Assembly: GCA_029212615.1 (NCBI GenBank)
Contig: JARGPJ010000011.1
Span: forward strand, 51,948-115,947
Source: Verrucomicrobiales bacterium
GTDB lineage: Bacteria > Verrucomicrobiota > Verrucomicrobiia > Verrucomicrobiales > DEV007
Length of the DNA: 64,000 nucleotides
Reading direction: 5' to 3'
The notes under the pieces are model-generated. The model worked only from the letters and a program-made list of their open reading frames with translations. It ran no database searches and was not told the origin of the DNA. The translations under genes were made by a program, and so were the position numbers. Position 1 is the first letter of the stretch, and each line of letters starts with the position of its first letter. Positions 61,620-64,000 of the stretch are shown in pieces.

Positions 61620-62180
61620 ATGAAAATTTCAGCCCTCACCGTTCTTTGTCTCTCTCTTGGATTAGTCTCTCAAGGGCATGCACAGGTAGCACCTGCAAAT
61701 TCGCCGGTTAAGCCCGTGGAAAAGACTCAGGGCGGCGGCGCGCCGAAGGCGGCGACTCCACCGAAACCCAAGCCAAAGGCGAAACCGGCTAAACCGGCGG
61801 GACCAAAGAAGTATGTGATTAAGTCCGGGGACAATCCTTGGTTAATCGCCAATCATCATGGTGTCAGTCTCGATGAGCTGCTGAAGGTAAACAAAATCGC
61901 CGATCCTAAGAATCTGAAAATCGGAGATGTTCTCATTCTGCCTGCCGGAGCCTCTTCCAAGACTGCTCCCGGGAAAGAAAAGGGGACAGCTGCACCTGTA
62001 AAAAAGGGACCTCAGTCAGGGGACGGTTGGGAGTTATACACGATCAAGAGTGGTGATAATCCATGGACTATCTCAAAGCGGTTGAACGTTGATCACCAGA
62101 AAATTTTGACTCTCAATGAAGGACTGAACTTTCGTGACCTGAAGATTGGTCAGCAGATCAAAGTGCCGAAGAAATCGTGA
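61620..62180 (+). CDS. Secreted LysM-repeat protein
   Basis: 186 residues from the ATG at 61620. Signal peptide about 1-22, a Pro/Lys-rich spacer (KPKPKAKPAKPAGPKK), then two LysM motifs at about 64-108 (YVIKSGDNPWLIANHHGVS) and 140-184 (YTIKSGDNPWTISKRLNVD). LysM binds peptidoglycan N-acetylglucosamine. No catalytic domain, so it is probably a cell-wall anchor or binding protein. Its 3' end overlaps the convergent mutarotase gene by 23 bases. Confidence 0.88.
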   Translation: MKISALTVLCLSLGLVSQGHAQVAPANSPVKPVEKTQGGGAPKAATPPKPKPKAKPAKPAGPKKYVIKSGDNPWLIANHHGVSLDELLKVNKIADPKNLKIGDVLILPAGASSKTAPGKEKGTAAPVKKGPQSGDGWELYTIKSGDNPWTISKRLNVDHQKILTLNEGLNFRDLKIGQQIKVPKKS

Positions 62181-62979
62181 TCGTTTGCTTCGCCGTCCAT
62201 GATTGACCGGGGTCGAGTGGGAGCAACGTTTTCACCCTGGCCGACTCAATGCAGACGAATTGACGCCAGCCCTCACAGGTGAGGTCGCCGATTCCGTGGT
62301 CAGGGCCGGGATTCCAAATGACGAGATCGGGGAATTCTTTTGAATCAATTCGCAGCGATTTATTTCCTGTTTTAAGCAGGACGGAATCCTTTGCTGCGTC
62401 GAAGTAGGCGCGATCCACTTCTTTCCCGAAAGTGATCGGTGAGGCGCTTCCCGTTTTCATCTCCCCGGTAGCCTCGTCGAGGAAGTCTCTTGATTCGAGT
62501 CCGAGAACCTGAGTCTCCGAAAGGCCATTCGTCCGCAGATAGGTATGAAGGGCGGCATGAAATGCGAACGGGGCGTCTCCGGGGTTGTTGACCGTTAATG
62601 ACATCGTGAGGCAGTCGCTGCCCAGATCGAAGTGGAGCTTCAGAGAAAAGGGATGTGGCCATGCCTCATGGCTTTCCAACGACGTCGCGAGGGAAAAACT
62701 GTCTTCACCGGGGACAACATCCCATTCTGATTTACGGGCGAAACCATGACGGCCGAAGGGGCCGTGATCACTGAATTGCGGGAAAATGACCGGAACGCCG
62801 CCTCTAATGGCCTTGTCAGGGGAGTAATCGGCAGTGGGGCTGAGGAATAACTGCTCCTCACCGTCGGCGGTTTTCCAGGAGACAGCATGCCCTCCGTGCC
62901 GGGCAACGATCAGTTTGGCGCCGCTTTCATGGTTGATCTCATGACATTCGATACCCCCGGGACCTGCAATCTTCTCCAT
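62158..62979 (-). CDS. D-hexose-6-phosphate mutarotase (YeaD family)
   Basis: 273 residues of the aldose 1-epimerase fold. Visible blocks: GGHAVSWKTADGEEQLFLSP, GGVPVIFPQFSDHG and FGRHGFARKSEWDV with catalytic-type His, FAFHAALHTYL. It speeds interconversion of the anomers of glucose 6-phosphate or similar. The C-terminus overlaps the convergent LysM gene by 23 bases. Single gene. Confidence 0.88.
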   Translation of the reverse strand: MEKIAGPGGIECHEINHESGAKLIVARHGGHAVSWKTADGEEQLFLSPTADYSPDKAIRGGVPVIFPQFSDHGPFGRHGFARKSEWDVVPGEDSFSLATSLESHEAWPHPFSLKLHFDLGSDCLTMSLTVNNPGDAPFAFHAALHTYLRTNGLSETQVLGLESRDFLDEATGEMKTGSASPITFGKEVDRAYFDAAKDSVLLKTGNKSLRIDSKEFPDLVIWNPGPDHGIGDLTCEGWRQFVCIESARVKTLLPLDPGQSWTAKQTITISSAL

Positions 62980-63054
62980 GATGCAGAGATACCGCGAGTC
63001 TGAAGAATAGTAAAAGAGAAGCTGGATGATTTCTATTCATCGCATCTCTCTGGA

Positions 63055-63879
63055 TTATTCATTGAGCCAGGAGGTTCCTTCATCGACCTCATACCAAACT
63101 TTGTCGAGCCAGAGGCCTTCCGGTGAAGCTGTTGGACCGGCGTTCTTCCGGTCGAGAGATTTCAGGATCTTTTCGACATCTCCCGGCGGGCGGCGACCCT
63201 CGCCTATCTGTCGGAGGGTACCCGCAATATTGCGGACCATTTGTTTGAGAAATCCGGTCCCGCGGAGCGTCAGGTGAACGAGATGAAATGCATCCGGCGG
63301 GTAGTGCCCCGGGGGCGGGATCGCTTCCCGGGATACCGAAGCTTCATGGATCGTTCGCACTGTGGTGGCGACCTGGGCGCCGGCGCCGCAGAACCCAAGG
63401 AAATCGTGTTCGCCGACGAGAGCCTGAATTGCTTCATTCATGGGTTCTACTGCGAGAGGGTAGCGATTCCAGAAGGTTTGAGTTCGCAGGTGTGGAAGCG
63501 GAGTAGTGCCCTGTTGAAAATAATAGCTGTATTGTTTCTCCTTCGAACGCTGTGCCCGGAAAAAATCGGGGACCTGCTGAATTTTTCGCACACGGATTGC
63601 GGGTGGGAGTAAATCGTTGAGACCGTCCGCAAAGTGAGCTTCGGCACGGGGACTGGAAAGCGAAAAGTGAGCGACTTGTCCGCTCGCGTGGACCCCGGCG
63701 TCGGTGCGCCCACTGGATACGAGCGTGACAGACTCCCCGCAAAGCCTTTGAACGGCCCCGGTGACAATGCCTTCAACGCTCGGTTTGATATTCTCGTGAA
63801 TGCCCGTCCCGCGTTGAATCTGCCATCCACAAAAGTCAGTGCCCTCGTAGGAAAGGAGCATGGCGTATTTTGCGGTCAT
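63055..63879 (-). CDS. truA: tRNA pseudouridine(38-40) synthase TruA
   Basis: 274 residues from the ATG at 63879; a GTG 12 codons upstream is possible. The family motifs are complete: LSYEGTDFCGWQIQ, the catalytic Asp in SGRTDAGVHA, EKQYSYYF, and GTGFLKQMVRNIAGTL. It modifies positions 38-40 of the tRNA anticodon arm. It lies 41 bases downstream of tRNA-Arg on the same strand. Confidence 0.95.
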   Translation of the reverse strand: MTAKYAMLLSYEGTDFCGWQIQRGTGIHENIKPSVEGIVTGAVQRLCGESVTLVSSGRTDAGVHASGQVAHFSLSSPRAEAHFADGLNDLLPPAIRVRKIQQVPDFFRAQRSKEKQYSYYFQQGTTPLPHLRTQTFWNRYPLAVEPMNEAIQALVGEHDFLGFCGAGAQVATTVRTIHEASVSREAIPPPGHYPPDAFHLVHLTLRGTGFLKQMVRNIAGTLRQIGEGRRPPGDVEKILKSLDRKNAGPTASPEGLWLDKVWYEVDEGTSWLNE

Positions 63880-63920
63880 TGACAGAGTTGAAGACGGGTC
63901 AATACGGTCGTCCACCCAAG

Positions 63921-63994
63921 CATGCCCTGCGCGATTCGAACGCGCGACCGCCGGATTAGAAATCCGGTGCTCTATCCAGCTGAGCTAAGGGCAC
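63921..63994 (-). tRNA. tRNA-Arg (anticodon UCU)
   Basis: 74-base tRNA on the minus strand. Acceptor stem GTGCCCT/AGGGCAT (terminal G-U pair), discriminator G, anticodon stem CCGGA/TCCGG around TTTCTAA with TCT at 63958-63960, T-arm GCGCGTTCGAATCGCGC. The 3' CCA is not encoded. It reads AGA codons. TruA is encoded just downstream. Confidence 0.95.
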
Positions 63995-64000
63995 TTTTTG

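Overview
The window is a 64 kb piece of a bacterial chromosome, densely coded on both strands, with no rRNA, phage, transposase, plasmid or CRISPR content. The best fit is the phylum Verrucomicrobiota, perhaps an aquatic member. The grounds are secreted sulfatases, DUF1080 and SASA-type esterases, a Tat-exported Gfo/Idh/MocA oxidoreductase, a neutral-ceramidase-like protein, a long IspH of the cyanobacterial/plant type, and a DksA-like protein with a lysine/alanine histone H1-like tail. This is inferred from family content; no marker gene was compared, and Planctomycetota or Lentisphaerota cannot be excluded.

Layout. 1-2.3 kb: the 3' part of a sensor kinase, its OmpR-type regulator and an SRAP DNA-protein crosslink protein. 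2.3-3.8 kb: a minus-strand cluster of DksA-like protein, bL33 and bS18, all cysteine-poor. 3.9-9.3 kb: a SLC13-type carrier, CstA, HU and MutY. 9.4-12.5 kb: two related membrane-anchored coiled-coil proteins, a small lipoprotein, a lone cyclic-nucleotide-binding domain and a DUF3307 protein. 12.6-26.9 kb: housekeeping genes (CtpA, TsaD, IspH, RuvC, SurA-like chaperone, Mfd, zinc ribbon), with a Tat oxidoreductase, an L,D-transpeptidase and a DUF2868/DUF3482 pair. tRNA-Tyr follows, with a strong terminator.

27-39 kb is mostly export and degradation: ceramidase-like, DUF1080 and PhoD-like proteins with a membrane protein in one minus-strand run, then a GH25-like lipoprotein, a DUF3500 protein, an exported MsrB and a sulfatase fused to an alpha/beta hydrolase. 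39-46 kb holds an RRM protein, a NYN-LOTUS protein, a VHL-beta/CAP secreted protein, a His-rich secreted protein, and a translationally coupled pair: an unrecognised 799-residue secreted protein and a secreted caspase-like protease carrying a SUMF1-like domain.

46-55 kb is a surface polysaccharide locus: Wzx, Wzy, a polysaccharide deacetylase, two glycosyltransferases, a Wzz-like chain-length protein with a degenerate kinase domain, and an NDP-sugar epimerase. 55-60 kb carries a second sulfatase, an alpha/beta hydrolase and an SASA-esterase/beta-propeller fusion. The right end has a GYF_2-RDD membrane protein, a LamG-like protein, a LysM protein, a hexose-6-phosphate mutarotase, TruA and tRNA-Arg(UCU).

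The candidates most worth a second look are the coupled caspase pair (41970-46018), the putative zinc-independent DksA-bL33-bS18 cluster (2383-3791), the VHL-CAP protein (40385-41239), the two esterase fusions, and the paired coiled-coil proteins with a 48-bp tandem repeat (9464-11330).
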